Shown: positions 1-9,542, counted from the stretch's first letter. The stretch: DNA of 64,000 bases from Streptomyces sp. Y2F8-2 (GCF_014905555.1 NZ_BNGS01000010.1:1-64000); one strand, 5' to 3'. Notes: generated by a model not told the origin, from the letters alone. Program-made: numbers and translations.

Positions 1-780
<780 letters not shown>

Positions 781-789
781 CCGTCGGCC

Positions 790-821
790 GCCGTGCGCGC
801 CAGGAGACCGGCGCGCACGGC
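790..821 (+). terminator. Hairpin terminator after ahcY
   Basis: A perfect 12-bp stem (790-801 with 810-821) closes an 8-base loop 10 bases after the ahcY stop. There is no clear U-tract, as is usual in Streptomyces. It separates ahcY from the dTDP-sugar genes. Confidence 0.7.
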
Positions 822-880
822 CCTGAGGCGTCGACCGCCGCCCGAGTGGGCTTCTAGAGCGTCCGTTTAGCGTTCATGGC

Positions 881-1948
881 ATGAAGGCTCTCGTTCTGTC
901 CGGTGGCTCGGGAACGCGCCTGAGGCCCATCACGCACACATCGCCGAAGCAACTGGTGCCGGTGGCGAACAAGCCGGTCCTCTTCTATGTCCTCGAGGAC
1001 ATAGCGCGGGCCGGGATCACCGACGTCGGGATCGTCGTGGGAGAGACTGCCAGTGAGATCCAGGAAGCGGTCGGGGACGGTTCCAAGTTCGGCATCGAGG
1101 TGACCTACCTGCCGCAGGAGAAACCCCTCGGACTCGCTCACGCGGTCCTGATCGCCCGTGACTTCCTGGGTGATGACGACTTCGTCATGTACCTGGGAGA
1201 CAACTTCGTGGTCGGCGGCATCGCCGGTCTGGTGGACGAGTTCCGCACGGACCGGCCCGACGCACAGATCCTGATGACCCGTGTTCCCGATCCGACCGCC
1301 TTCGGCATCGCCGAACTGGACGAGGACGGCAGGGTCGTACGACTGGAGGAGAAGCCGACGCAGCCCAAGAGCGACATGGCGGTGATCGGCGTCTATCTGT
1401 TCACCCCCGTCGTGCACGAGGCGGTGCGCGCCATCGAGCCGTCCTGGCGCGGCGAGCTGGAGATCACACACGCTATCCAGTGGCTCATCGACAGCCGCTG
1501 CGACGTGCGGTCCACCGTGATCCACGGCTACTGGAAGGACACCGGCAATGTCATGGACATGCTTGAAGTGAACCGGTCCGTCCTCGAGGGCGTCGAGCCG
1601 TGCACCGAGGGTACCGTCGACGCCGACAGCGAGGTGATCGGCCGCGTCAGGATCGAGGCCGGTGCGCGGGTGGCCAACTCGAGGATCGTCGGCCCGGCGG
1701 TCATCGGGGCCGGCGTGGTGATCTGCGGCTCCTACATCGGCCCGTACACCTCCATAGCGGAGAACTGCCGGATCGACGACAGCGAGATCGAGTTCTCCAT
1801 CGTGTTGCGCGACTCCCGACTGGACGGCGTCCGGCGGGTCAGGGGGTCGCTCATCGGCCGCAGCGTCACCGTGGCCCCGGCCCCGCGGAAGCCGTCCAGC
1901 AACCGGCTCGTTCTCGGCGATCACAGCGAGGTGCAGATCTCCTCATGA
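881..1948 (+). CDS. rmlA: Glucose-1-phosphate thymidylyltransferase (dTDP-glucose synthase)
   Basis: 355 residues. Joins glucose-1-phosphate and dTTP to give dTDP-glucose, the first committed step to the cluster's deoxysugars. The N-terminal nucleotidyltransferase signature GGSGTRLRPIT with SPKQLVPVANKP is intact. The C-terminal 120 residues have the hexapeptide-like pattern (IGRVRIEAGARV, IGAGVVICGSYIG) of the long StrD-type enzymes of antibiotic clusters, as opposed to the roughly 290-residue rhamnose-type RmlA. No ribosome binding site precedes ATG 881. A TAGCGT box at 868-873 sits 7 bases upstream, so the message may be leaderless. Its stop overlaps the start of rmlB (ATGA at 1945), implying translational coupling. 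Corresponds in role to mtmD-type genes. Confidence 0.95.
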   Translation: MKALVLSGGSGTRLRPITHTSPKQLVPVANKPVLFYVLEDIARAGITDVGIVVGETASEIQEAVGDGSKFGIEVTYLPQEKPLGLAHAVLIARDFLGDDDFVMYLGDNFVVGGIAGLVDEFRTDRPDAQILMTRVPDPTAFGIAELDEDGRVVRLEEKPTQPKSDMAVIGVYLFTPVVHEAVRAIEPSWRGELEITHAIQWLIDSRCDVRSTVIHGYWKDTGNVMDMLEVNRSVLEGVEPCTEGTVDADSEVIGRVRIEAGARVANSRIVGPAVIGAGVVICGSYIGPYTSIAENCRIDDSEIEFSIVLRDSRLDGVRRVRGSLIGRSVTVAPAPRKPSSNRLVLGDHSEVQISS

Positions 1949-2973
1949 CCACCAAGGCCATATTGGTGACGGGCGGCGCGGGATTCATCGGCTCGCACTA
2001 CGTCCGGACCCTGCTCGGCCCGCACGGCGTGCGCGATGTGACGGTCACCGTCCTCGACAAGCTGACGTACGCGGGAACCCTCACCAACCTCACCGAGGTG
2101 AGCGGTGACGACCGGTTCAGGTTCGTGCGGGGCGACATCTGCGATGCCTCCCTGGTCGACGACCTGATGGCGGCGCACGACCAGGTGGTGCACTTCGCCG
2201 CCGAGTCGCACGTCGACCGGTCCATTCTCGGCGCCGCCGACTTCGTACGCACCAATGTCACCGGTACCCAGACCCTGCTCGACGCGGCGCTGCGGCACGG
2301 GATCCAGACCTTCGTACACATCTCCACCGACGAGGTGTACGGCTCCATCGACGCGGGGTCCTGGCCGGAGACGGCTCCGGTCAGCCCCAACTCCCCCTAC
2401 TCCGCGGCCAAGGCGTCCAGCGACCTCATCGCCCTGGCCTACCACCGAACGCACGGCTTGGACATACGTGTCACCCGCTGCTCGAACAACTACGGGCCCC
2501 ACCAGTTCCCGGAGAAGGTCATCCCGCTCTTCGTCACCAGCTTGCTCGACGGCGGTGAGGTGCCGCTGTACGGGGACGGCGGCAATGTGCGCGACTGGCT
2601 GCACGTCGACGACCACGTCCGCGGGATCGAACTGGTCCGTACGGGTGGTCGTGCCGGCGAGGTCTACAACATCGGCGGCGGCACCGAACTCACCAACAAG
2701 GAACTGACACAGCTGCTTCTGGACGCCTGCGGTGCCGACTGGAGCCGCGTGCGGCACGTCACCGACCGCAAGGGGCACGACCGGCGCTACTCGGTCGACT
2801 GCACGAAGATCCGGCGTGAGCTCGGCTACCGACCGGCCAGGGATTTCGGGGACGCACTGGCGGAGACGGTCGCCTGGTACCGCTTGAACCGCGCGTGGTG
2901 GGAGCCCCTCAGGCGGCGGATGGGCGCGACCGTCCGAGAACCGTCCTGTTCATCGTGTCGGAGAAACGGCTGA
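1945..2973 (+). CDS. rmlB: dTDP-glucose 4,6-dehydratase
   Basis: 342 residues, SDR-extended fold. Converts dTDP-glucose to dTDP-4-keto-6-deoxyglucose, the branch point for all 6-deoxysugars. Visible are the NAD site TGGAGFIGSHYVR (about 8-20), the catalytic STDEVYG (Thr-Asp-Glu triad) and YSAAK (Tyr-x3-Lys). The usual substrate block SNNYGPHQFPEKVIP is present. The start is ATG 1945, which overlaps the rmlA stop by 4 bases; the open frame extends upstream but only as a shadow of rmlA. The last 15 or so residues (Cys and Ser rich) go beyond the conserved family end. Confidence 0.95.
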   Translation: MTTKAILVTGGAGFIGSHYVRTLLGPHGVRDVTVTVLDKLTYAGTLTNLTEVSGDDRFRFVRGDICDASLVDDLMAAHDQVVHFAAESHVDRSILGAADFVRTNVTGTQTLLDAALRHGIQTFVHISTDEVYGSIDAGSWPETAPVSPNSPYSAAKASSDLIALAYHRTHGLDIRVTRCSNNYGPHQFPEKVIPLFVTSLLDGGEVPLYGDGGNVRDWLHVDDHVRGIELVRTGGRAGEVYNIGGGTELTNKELTQLLLDACGADWSRVRHVTDRKGHDRRYSVDCTKIRRELGYRPARDFGDALAETVAWYRLNRAWWEPLRRRMGATVREPSCSSCRRNG

Positions 2974-2977
2974 GGGA

Positions 2978-3250
2978 GTGAGCGTGGGCATGCACGGGTT
3001 GCTGCGCAGCAGGTACGGCGTCCTCGTGGGCCGCTGCCTGACGCACGTCTGGCGGGGGCTCGTCGCTCTGGGCGCCCTGCACATCGGATCCGCGTACTAC
3101 GACGAGGCCCGGGTGATGGCCGCGCTGGGGCAGGTGGGCTGCTTCCTGGACGGCGGCACGACGAGCGGCGGTCGCACGCCCGGGCGGCTGATGCTGGAGG
3201 AACTCCAGGACGGCGCCGGTACGGGCGGTCCGGGCAGTCGGAACAGCTGA
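2978..3250 (+). CDS. Small hypothetical protein
   Basis: An open frame of up to 90 codons follows rmlB by 4 bases. GTG 2978 is the longest start. GGGAG at 2974-2978 is better spaced for GTG 2984 or ATG 2990. Third codon positions are strongly G/C, as in real genes here, which argues for coding. The predicted protein has a slightly hydrophobic middle (LVALGALHIGSAYYDEARVM), two cysteines and a Gly/Thr-rich tail. I recognise no family. It ends just before a bidirectional hairpin and is probably cotranscribed with rmlAB. It could still be a chance open frame. Confidence 0.5.
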   Translation: MSVGMHGLLRSRYGVLVGRCLTHVWRGLVALGALHIGSAYYDEARVMAALGQVGCFLDGGTTSGGRTPGRLMLEELQDGAGTGGPGSRNS

Positions 3251-3303
3251 GTGCGAGACCGGGCGACCACTGGGAGGAAGTCCTCGCCGGGGGACATGCG
3301 GCA

Positions 3304-3336
3304 TCCGCCCGCGTCTGCGTTCCCGACGCGGGCGGA
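3304..3336. terminator. Bidirectional hairpin between convergent genes
   Basis: A perfect 12-bp GC-rich stem (3304-3315 with 3325-3336) with a 9-base loop. It lies between the rightward small gene and the leftward SDR, where it can end both transcripts. Confidence 0.65.
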
Positions 3337-3354
3337 CAGTGTGAGGACGTGCGG

Positions 3355-4116
3355 TCACCGCCCGCCGGCGACGGTGAGGGTCTGGCCGGTGGTGTTGCCG
3401 TTGGCCGCCGACCCCAGGAAAAGCACCGTGCCGGCGATGTCCTCCGGGCTGCTGAGCCGCCCGGTGGGAGTCGAGCGGACCTCCCGCTGCCGGATCTCGC
3501 CGGGCAGACCGGTGAGCACTCGGTCGGTGGTGGTCAGGCCCGGGCACACGACGTTCACCAGAATTCCGTCACCGCCCACGTCCCAAGCCAGGCTGCGGGC
3601 GAAGCCATGCAGCGCCGACTTGGCGGCGCCGTAGAACTCCTGGCCACGATGGCCGTCGAGGGCCACGTGCGAGGAGATCAGCACGATCCGGCCCCAGGAC
3701 CGCGCGCGCATTCCGGGCACCACGAGTTGCACGGTGCGCAGGGTCGGGGCCAGATTGTCGTCGAGGAAGCCCCACCAGTCACCGACCGCGACGTCCTCGA
3801 AATGCTCGCCGGGCGCCCGCCGGGGTGCCCAGCGCACCGCGTTGGCGACGAGCACGTCCACGCCGCTCCAGCGTTCGGTGACCGCGGCGACGGCCGACTC
3901 CAGGGTCCCCGGCTCGGCGAGCGAGTACCGCACCGCCATGGCCGCGTCCCGGACGCCGCCGAGTTCGCGGGCGAGCCGTTCGGCGTCCTCGCTGCCGCTC
4001 CGGTAGGTCAGGGCGACGCGTGCGCCCTCGGCCGCATACGCGCGCGCGATCGCCGCGCCGATCCCGGAGGACCCGCCCGTGACGAGCACCGTGCGGTCTT
4101 TCAGTCCCATGTCCAT
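3355..4116 (-). CDS. Short-chain dehydrogenase/reductase (putative ketoreductase)
   Basis: 253 residues, classical SDR. NAD(P)-binding TGGSSGIG lies at about residues 13-20 and the active-site YGAAK near 160, with an upstream catalytic serine in LISSHVALDG. The family's NNAG motif is replaced by ANAV. It is the last gene of the leftward run aromatase - ligase - ABM protein - FAD monooxygenase - SDR, with an 89-base gap after the monooxygenase. The context points to reduction of a carbonyl on the aromatic polyketide, or less likely on a sugar. Its exact substrate cannot be told from the sequence. ATG 4110 (MGLKDRT) is an alternative start two codons into the frame. Confidence 0.85.
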   Translation of the reverse strand: MDMGLKDRTVLVTGGSSGIGAAIARAYAAEGARVALTYRSGSEDAERLARELGGVRDAAMAVRYSLAEPGTLESAVAAVTERWSGVDVLVANAVRWAPRRAPGEHFEDVAVGDWWGFLDDNLAPTLRTVQLVVPGMRARSWGRIVLISSHVALDGHRGQEFYGAAKSALHGFARSLAWDVGGDGILVNVVCPGLTTTDRVLTGLPGEIRQREVRSTPTGRLSSPEDIAGTVLFLGSAANGNTTGQTLTVAGGR

Positions 4117-4205
4117 GCGTGTTCCGCCTTCATGCTGATCCGTCGGGAGGGAAGCGGGGGCGCCGTGCCGGGCCGGGTCGGCGCCCCGAGGGGCACCGGG
4201 CGGGT

Positions 4206-5804
4206 TCAGGAGCGAGGCAGGACCCGGTGCGCGTCCCGCAGGCCTGCCGCGGCCAGTGCCTGCCGCAGATCCGCACCGATGAGTTCCCGGCCGCGTGCCG
4301 CGACATAGCCGTCCGGTCGGACCAGAAGCCAGCCGCCCGCAGTGAGTCCCAGGGCGGCGCGCAGGCGGCCCTTCGGGTCGGCGAGAGGGCCGGGACCTTC
4401 GGTGCCGTCACCGAGCGTGCGGACCGACAACCAGCTGCTCGCCGCAGGTGCCCCGGTCGTGACGTCCGGTGTCACGGCCAGCGTCCAGCGGGTGTCGCGC
4501 AGTTCCTCGGCCCACGCCAGGCAGCCGGCGTCGGCCGGATCGGCGCCCGCTCCGACCGAGGCACGGGTGCCCGGGTGCGGCCCCTGGCCGGTCTCCGCGG
4601 GCCGGGTCAGCGGGGAGTCGGCATAGGCGAGCCGGAGGCCGGAGATGCCGCCCAGGACCTGGCGCTGCACCTTCCTGCGCAGCGGTGCGACGTTGCGGAT
4701 GACACCGAAGACGGCAGGGAGGGCGATCGGGGCGAAGGCGTTCTTCAGCTGCACCAGGAAGGTCGCCTTCCTGGTGGAGCCGAGGAGCCTCTCGCCGATC
4801 GGCACCCGCTCCGAGCTGTAGCTGTCGAGCAGCTTCCGCTCCGCCTGGCCCTGGGCGACCAGGGCCAGCTTCCAGGCCAGGTTGTACGCCTCCTGGATGC
4901 CGGTGTTCATGCCCTGTCCGGAGGCCGGGCTGTGCACGTGGGCGGCGTCGCCCGCGACGAACACCCTCCCCTGGCCCATGCGCGGCACCATCCGCTGCTG
5001 GAAGGTGAAGACGGACGTCCAGGTCGGGGTGCGCACCTTGGCCGGCCGGCCGAGGCCGGGCCCCAGCTTTTGCGTGAAACGGTCGGCGATCACGGCGGCG
5101 TCGGTGCCGGGGGCCGCCGTGGTGGTGTCCAGCAGGCGCCAGCGGCCACCGCGTCTGAAGGGCACCATCATCAGCGCCTGCGAGCCGGTGTGGACCCAGT
5201 AGATGCTGTCGCGTGGCAGGTCCACGTCCACGGGGGCGTCGGCGAGCATCCACGTCTCGCTGGACTCGCCGAGCAGGGGCAGCCCGAGCAGTTTGCGTAC
5301 GGTGCTGTGCCCGCCGTCGCAGCCGATCAGCCACGGCACCCCGGCCGACTCCGTGGCTCCGTCGGCGTGTTCGAGCGTGACCGTCACGCCGTCGGAGTCC
5401 TGGGAGAAGTCGGTCAGCCGCGTCCCCCACTCGACGTCCACACCGAGCCGGGCCACCGCGTCCCGCAGCACCGCCTCGGTGTCCACCTGCTCGATGATCG
5501 CCGTGAACGGATAGCGCGTGGGCATGGTCGTGTAGTCGGCGTCCAGCCGCACCAGCCGGCGGCCCCGGTTGAACATGGTGAAGGCCCTGATCTGCTGGGC
5601 CTCTTCGAGCATCTCCTCGATGACCCCCATCTGGTCGTACGTCTCCAGCGTGCGCGGGTGGGTGGCCACGGCGCGGCTGGTGGCGGCGGGCCGGGGTGCC
5701 GCGTCGATCAGGCGGACCCGCAGTCCGCGCCGTGCCAGTTCGTGAGCGGCGGTGAGACCGACCGGGCCGGCCCCCGCCACGAGTACCTGCGCCCCGTCAG
5801 CCAC
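4206..5804 (-). CDS. FAD-dependent aromatic polyketide monooxygenase
   Basis: 532 residues, PheA/TfdB-type flavoprotein hydroxylase. It shows the FAD-binding GAGPVG (about 11-16), the middle DG motif (IGCDGGHSTVRK) and the ribityl-binding GRVFVAGDAAHVHSP (about 282-296) followed by GQGMNTG. The C-terminal 130 residues form the thioredoxin-like domain seen in PgaE/RdmE/MtmOIV relatives. It uses NAD(P)H and O2 to hydroxylate, or insert oxygen next to a carbonyl of, the polyketide. The GTG start at 5804 overlaps the upstream ABM gene by 8 bases, so the two are translationally coupled. It is one of three such enzymes in the cluster. Confidence 0.92.
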   Translation of the reverse strand: MADGAQVLVAGAGPVGLTAAHELARRGLRVRLIDAAPRPAATSRAVATHPRTLETYDQMGVIEEMLEEAQQIRAFTMFNRGRRLVRLDADYTTMPTRYPFTAIIEQVDTEAVLRDAVARLGVDVEWGTRLTDFSQDSDGVTVTLEHADGATESAGVPWLIGCDGGHSTVRKLLGLPLLGESSETWMLADAPVDVDLPRDSIYWVHTGSQALMMVPFRRGGRWRLLDTTTAAPGTDAAVIADRFTQKLGPGLGRPAKVRTPTWTSVFTFQQRMVPRMGQGRVFVAGDAAHVHSPASGQGMNTGIQEAYNLAWKLALVAQGQAERKLLDSYSSERVPIGERLLGSTRKATFLVQLKNAFAPIALPAVFGVIRNVAPLRRKVQRQVLGGISGLRLAYADSPLTRPAETGQGPHPGTRASVGAGADPADAGCLAWAEELRDTRWTLAVTPDVTTGAPAASSWLSVRTLGDGTEGPGPLADPKGRLRAALGLTAGGWLLVRPDGYVAARGRELIGADLRQALAAAGLRDAHRVLPRS

Positions 5805-6096
5805 GGTTCGCCCCGTCCTCGGTGACCACTTCGTAGAGACCCGGTTCCACGCTGGCGAGCGCGCCGAGGCCCTTGACCCGCGCCTGGAACTCCTCGCTGC
5901 GTACGGCCGCCTGGTGGGCGGCGGCGTTGTCCCACTCGGCCATTTCGATGAACACGTCGGGCCGGCCGACCTGGCGCAGGGTCGCCGAGCTGCGGTAGCC
6001 GGGCTGGGCGGACATGAACTCCGTCAACGACTCCTTGATCTTGAGGAACTCCGCGATGTCGCCGTTGACGGTCAGCTTGTTGATGAAGGTCACCAC
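5797..6096 (-). CDS. ABM-domain protein (small anthrone-type oxygenase or cyclase-like)
   Basis: 99 residues from GTG 6096, chosen because AGGAG precedes it by 7 bases. A second GTG follows at once, and the longer open frame lacks a ribosome binding site. The pattern TFINKLTVNGDIAEFLKI ... VFIEMAEWDNAAAHQAAV is that of antibiotic biosynthesis monooxygenase (ABM) ferredoxin-like proteins. These act as cofactor-free quinone-forming oxygenases or as cyclases on aromatic polyketides. It lies between the acyl-CoA ligase and an FAD monooxygenase and overlaps the latter. Which of the two activities it has is not decided by sequence. Confidence 0.85.
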   Translation of the reverse strand: MVTFINKLTVNGDIAEFLKIKESLTEFMSAQPGYRSSATLRQVGRPDVFIEMAEWDNAAAHQAAVRSEEFQARVKGLGALASVEPGLYEVVTEDGANRG

Positions 6097-6164
6097 GATG
6101 GTTCTCCTGGTACGAAGGGGATCTGGCATGGACCGACCGGCGCGCGGGCGCCGGTCGTACGGGG

Positions 6165-7730
6165 TCAGGCCGCCTCGGCTCGCAGCCGCTCGCGCAGCAG
6201 TCGCCGGTCGGCCTTGCCGTTCGGGGAGCGGGGCACGGTCGTCAGCCGTTCGGCGCGACGGATGCACTGGTGATCGGACAGCCGCGCGTTGACCCGCGAC
6301 ACGATGAGGCGCAGGTCCACCGGCCGGTCGCCGGCGGGAACGATGCCGGCCCAGACGAGGGCACCGCTGAACTCGTCCGGCATGTCGACCACGACACAGT
6401 CGGCGACGTCCGGGTCGTGCAGCAGGATCCGCTCGATCTCGCTCGGCGACACCAGTTCGTTGTCGACCTTGAAGACATCCTTGATGCGGTCGACCAGGAA
6501 CAGCCAGCCGTCCGCGTCCTGGAAGCCGACGTCCCCGGTGTGGAACCAGCCCTCGGCGTCGATGTCCGGCGCGTCCGGCAGACCGAGGTATCCGGCCATC
6601 AACTGCGGGCCGCGCAGGAGGACCTCACCCGGCCGGCCCGGGCCGAGATCGGCTCCGGTCTCCATGTCCACGACGCGGCACTCCGTACCGGGGACGACCG
6701 GACCCACCGAGCCGGGCTTGCTCCGCTCCGGCCGGTCGTTGTGGCTGAGCGGGGAAAGCTCGGCGAGCCCGTACCCCTGGATGACCGGCACACCGAGCTG
6801 CTCCCTCAGCCGTGCGGCGACGGCGGGGGCGAGCGCCGAGCCGCCCGACGTGACCAGCCTCAGGTCCGGGCCGGCGGTGACCGAGGCCAGCCGTTGGTCC
6901 GCCGCCAGCCTGGTCAGACGCACCGGCAGCCCGAAGTAGTGGGTGGCCCCGACATCCGCGGCCGCCGTGAACGAGGCCACCGGGTCGGGGTCATGGCACA
7001 GCACTTGTGTGGCCCCCGCGTACACCGCCGCGTTGAGGTGCATCAGGTGGTACAGCGGCAGGTGGTTGAGGCAGACGCTCTCGTCGCCGAGGCCGAGTGC
7101 GTGCGCTGCCTGAGCGGCGTTGACCACCAGGTTCCGGTGGGTCAGCTGGACGCCCTTGGGAGGCCCGGTCGTGCCACTGGTGAACTGCACACAGACGACC
7201 GAGTCCAGGTCGGTCTCGGCCGGATCAGGCAGCGCGGGCGCGCCTCCACCACCCTCCGCCAGCAGGTCGGCGAGGGGACGCGTGTGCTCGGGCAGCGGCC
7301 TGCCCCGGTCCGCGTCGACGACGTACACCTCTCGCAGGGCCGGAAGGTTCCGACGGACCGTTGCCAGGCGTCCGGCGATCTCGGCGGACACCAGGGCGAT
7401 CTCGATGCCGGCCGTGCGGAAGACATGCTCCAGGGCGGGTTCGCGCACCAGCGGGTTGACCATCACGATGCGGTTGCCACTGCGGCTGGTGCCGTGGAAC
7501 GCTGCCGCGAACACCGGGTCAAGCACACTTGCCACCCCGACCGCCGTCCGCCGCCGGCCGGTCAGCCGCAGCAGTGCGCGGGCGAACCGGTCGGCTTCCG
7601 CGTCGAGTCGGCCGTAGTGGGTCGCTCCCCGCTCGTCCCGCACGGCGATCCGCCCGGGACGGCGCCGGGCGGCCCGGCGCAGCAGTCCGTCCAACGGCAC
7701 GGCCGGCACCGGGGTCAGGACCTCAGACAC
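6165..7730 (-). CDS. Acyl-CoA ligase / AMP-dependent synthetase
   Basis: 521 residues, ANL superfamily. ATP-binding P-loop FTSGTTGPPKG (about 180-190), the GYGLAELSPL motif, HTGDVG and the hinge DRIKDVFKVDNE are all present, and the C-terminal catalytic lysine lies in SPNGKADRR. It activates a carboxylate as an adenylate and usually transfers it to CoA. A gene of this type is also known from the mithramycin and oxytetracycline clusters, where its substrate is not settled. The GTG start at 7730 overlaps the aromatase stop by 8 bases. It belongs to the leftward operon. Confidence 0.93.
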   Translation of the reverse strand: MSEVLTPVPAVPLDGLLRRAARRRPGRIAVRDERGATHYGRLDAEADRFARALLRLTGRRRTAVGVASVLDPVFAAAFHGTSRSGNRIVMVNPLVREPALEHVFRTAGIEIALVSAEIAGRLATVRRNLPALREVYVVDADRGRPLPEHTRPLADLLAEGGGGAPALPDPAETDLDSVVCVQFTSGTTGPPKGVQLTHRNLVVNAAQAAHALGLGDESVCLNHLPLYHLMHLNAAVYAGATQVLCHDPDPVASFTAAADVGATHYFGLPVRLTRLAADQRLASVTAGPDLRLVTSGGSALAPAVAARLREQLGVPVIQGYGLAELSPLSHNDRPERSKPGSVGPVVPGTECRVVDMETGADLGPGRPGEVLLRGPQLMAGYLGLPDAPDIDAEGWFHTGDVGFQDADGWLFLVDRIKDVFKVDNELVSPSEIERILLHDPDVADCVVVDMPDEFSGALVWAGIVPAGDRPVDLRLIVSRVNARLSDHQCIRRAERLTTVPRSPNGKADRRLLRERLRAEAA

Positions 7731-8670
7731 CGGCGATCTCCTCCGCGTACGCCTTGGCCAGGCGCAGGTTGCTGACGCTGTTCGCGCTCAGCACCCGGCG
7801 CAGGTACTTGCGCGCGTCGAGGACGGTGGTGCCGTCCCCGAGGATGCTCAGGGCGGATGGCTTGATGGTCGCCGTGTGCCGGGCCTCGGCGATGACGCCC
7901 TCGGGGGTCCGCGTGAACTTCCAGTGCCCGGTGTGCCCGTCGAGCAGAGCGGGCAGCTCGGTCTGCTTGTACACGATGATGTCCGGCTCGACGGTGACCC
8001 GGACGGAACGGGTGCGGTGCGAGGAGCCGTCCGGCGTCGAGGTGAGCATGTCGAAGAACTGCACTCCGGGGGCAGGCTCTTCGAGGTCCAGCTTGGCGAT
8101 GTGGGGGATGCGTTCCTCCCACTTGTCGGCCTCCCACAGGTAGTCGTAGGCGTCCTTGATGTCGCCGGCGATGAACAGGGAGTCCGTGAAGGAGATGATC
8201 AGCCGGTCCAGTTCCTCGCTGTTCTCGGCGGCGTGGCCGAGGGTGCGCAGATAGTCGCGGCTGCCCTCGTGCAGCCGGGCCGAGAGCTCCTCCGCCCGGG
8301 CGTCCCCGCCGTCGGACAGGGTGAAGTCGTGGCGCATCTCCACCAGCGTCTTGCCGTCCCGCTCCTGGAACGACCACGAGCCGTCGAGCGTCGCGAACGG
8401 GGCCTCGGGCTCTTTGTGGCTGAAGGAGATCCGGCTGCCGTCGGCGGTGCTGGTATGGCGTGCCGTCCAGGTGCGCACGGAATCCCGGCCGGTGACCGCC
8501 CAGTGCCGGATCAGCCGCTCGTCGCCGGTGTCCTCCAGGATCTCGGCGTGGACGGCGGGCTTGTGCAACTGCGTCCAGCCGACGACGTCGTCGACCAGCG
8601 AGCGGACCCTCTCGGCCGGGGCCGCGATGAGCATCTCGTCCCGGACGGAGTACTGCCGGCTGCTCGTCAT
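7723..8670 (-). CDS. Didomain aromatase/cyclase
   Basis: 315 residues made of two SRPBCC (START-like) halves, roughly 1-150 and 160-315, as in ARO/CYC proteins of type II PKS clusters. It directs first-ring cyclisation and aromatisation of the ACP-bound poly-beta-ketone. Start ATG 8670 is fixed by AGGAGG 7 bases upstream; the frame is open further upstream but runs into the divergent promoter region. It is the first gene of the leftward operon and is divergent from the minimal PKS. The position fits an mtmQ-type gene. Confidence 0.93.
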   Translation of the reverse strand: MTSSRQYSVRDEMLIAAPAERVRSLVDDVVGWTQLHKPAVHAEILEDTGDERLIRHWAVTGRDSVRTWTARHTSTADGSRISFSHKEPEAPFATLDGSWSFQERDGKTLVEMRHDFTLSDGGDARAEELSARLHEGSRDYLRTLGHAAENSEELDRLIISFTDSLFIAGDIKDAYDYLWEADKWEERIPHIAKLDLEEPAPGVQFFDMLTSTPDGSSHRTRSVRVTVEPDIIVYKQTELPALLDGHTGHWKFTRTPEGVIAEARHTATIKPSALSILGDGTTVLDARKYLRRVLSANSVSNLRLAKAYAEEIAGV

Positions 8671-8937
8671 CCTGTGTCCTCCTGTTGTCATCGACGCGTC
8701 ACTCTGCGGTGCTCGCGGGCAACGTTGCGCTGCGGCACTTGAGACGCATTGGATTCCGGCTGGATGCCGTGCGGGGACCGGCCGGGGCCGTGGCGGGTGC
8801 CGTGCGGGGGACCCGTCGGGGCTGTAGCACGACTCCAACGCGGCTCGACCGGCTCCGTCCAGGCTGCCCGGGCGGACGGCCGGTGCCTTCCGGTCCCGGC
8901 CGCCGTTGCCCCGGCAGCCACATGAAACGGAGACACC
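8671..8937. promoter_or_regulatory. Divergent promoter region between aromatase and PKS operons
   Basis: 267 bases without a gene separate the leftward aromatase operon from the rightward PKS operon, so at least one promoter per direction must lie here. I could not fix -10/-35 boxes with confidence. It contains the ribosome binding sites of both flanking genes (AGGAGG for the aromatase, GGAG for the SnoaL-like gene). Confidence 0.5.
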
Positions 8938-9390
8938 GTGACCACGCAGACCGAGACAACGCAGCACTCCGCCAAGGAGTTCGGCGCCCTGTACGCGGAG
9001 ATTCAGCAGTTCTACGCCCGGCACATGCACCTTCTGGACAGCGGTGCGGCCGACGAGTGGGCCGCCGACTTCACGGAGGACGCCTCGTTCTCCGTGCCGA
9101 CACTGCCGGCGCCGGTCTCGGGCCGTGACGCCCTGGCGGCCTCGGTCCGGCGCACCGCCGACGCCCTCGCCGCCGCCGGGGAGCAGCACCGCCACTGGCC
9201 CGGTGTCTTCGACGTCCGGCCACAGCAGGACGGCTCACTGATCGTTCACTCGTACACCACCGTGTACTCCTCGCCGCGCGGTGGGGAGTCCCGCGTGCAC
9301 CGGGTCTGCACCTGCACGGACGTCCTGGTCCGCCAGGGTGGGCGACTGCTCGTGCGGACCCGTGAGGTCGCCCGCGACGACCTGCGCTGA
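8938..9390 (+). CDS. SnoaL-like / NTF2-fold polyketide protein
   Basis: 150 residues from GTG 8938, with GGAG 6 bases upstream. The layout (helical N-terminus, DSGAADEWAADFTEDASF, GRDAL, then the strands SLIVHSYTTVYSS and HRVCTCTDVLVR) fits the NTF2-like SnoaL_4 family. Such proteins in aromatic clusters act as late cyclases, isomerases or accessory oxygenase partners. Its place just before KS-alpha matches the mtmX slot of aureolic acid clusters. The exact reaction is not predictable here. Confidence 0.8.
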   Translation: MTTQTETTQHSAKEFGALYAEIQQFYARHMHLLDSGAADEWAADFTEDASFSVPTLPAPVSGRDALAASVRRTADALAAAGEQHRHWPGVFDVRPQQDGSLIVHSYTTVYSSPRGGESRVHRVCTCTDVLVRQGGRLLVRTREVARDDLR

Positions 9391-9542
9391 ACCGGTCGTC
9401 CCGCGAGGACGACCACCCGCCGCACGCCCCGTCGGCGGGCTGTTCCCGATCGGAACTCCTGCACGATTCGAGCCGGTTTCGAGAGGGCTCGCGGAACCTC
9501 GTCGAGGACACACGGCATGCCTCAACCAGCAGGAGAGGACCA

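Noticed and set aside
854..1924. 356-codon open frame opposite rmlA
   Set aside because: Antisense shadow caused by high GC third positions; composition is Asp/His/Arg/Val-rich and there is no ribosome binding site.
1600..1944. N-terminal extension of rmlB
   Set aside because: Reads Arg/Gln/Pro-rich sequence that is the off-frame image of rmlA; the conserved protein begins at ATG 1945.
2909..3547. 212-codon minus-strand frame over the rmlB end
   Set aside because: Runs across a terminator and into the SDR gene in another frame; composition is shadow-like.
8671..9195. N-terminal extension of the aromatase
   Set aside because: Crosses the divergent promoter and the SnoaL-like gene; AGGAGG fixes the start at 8670.
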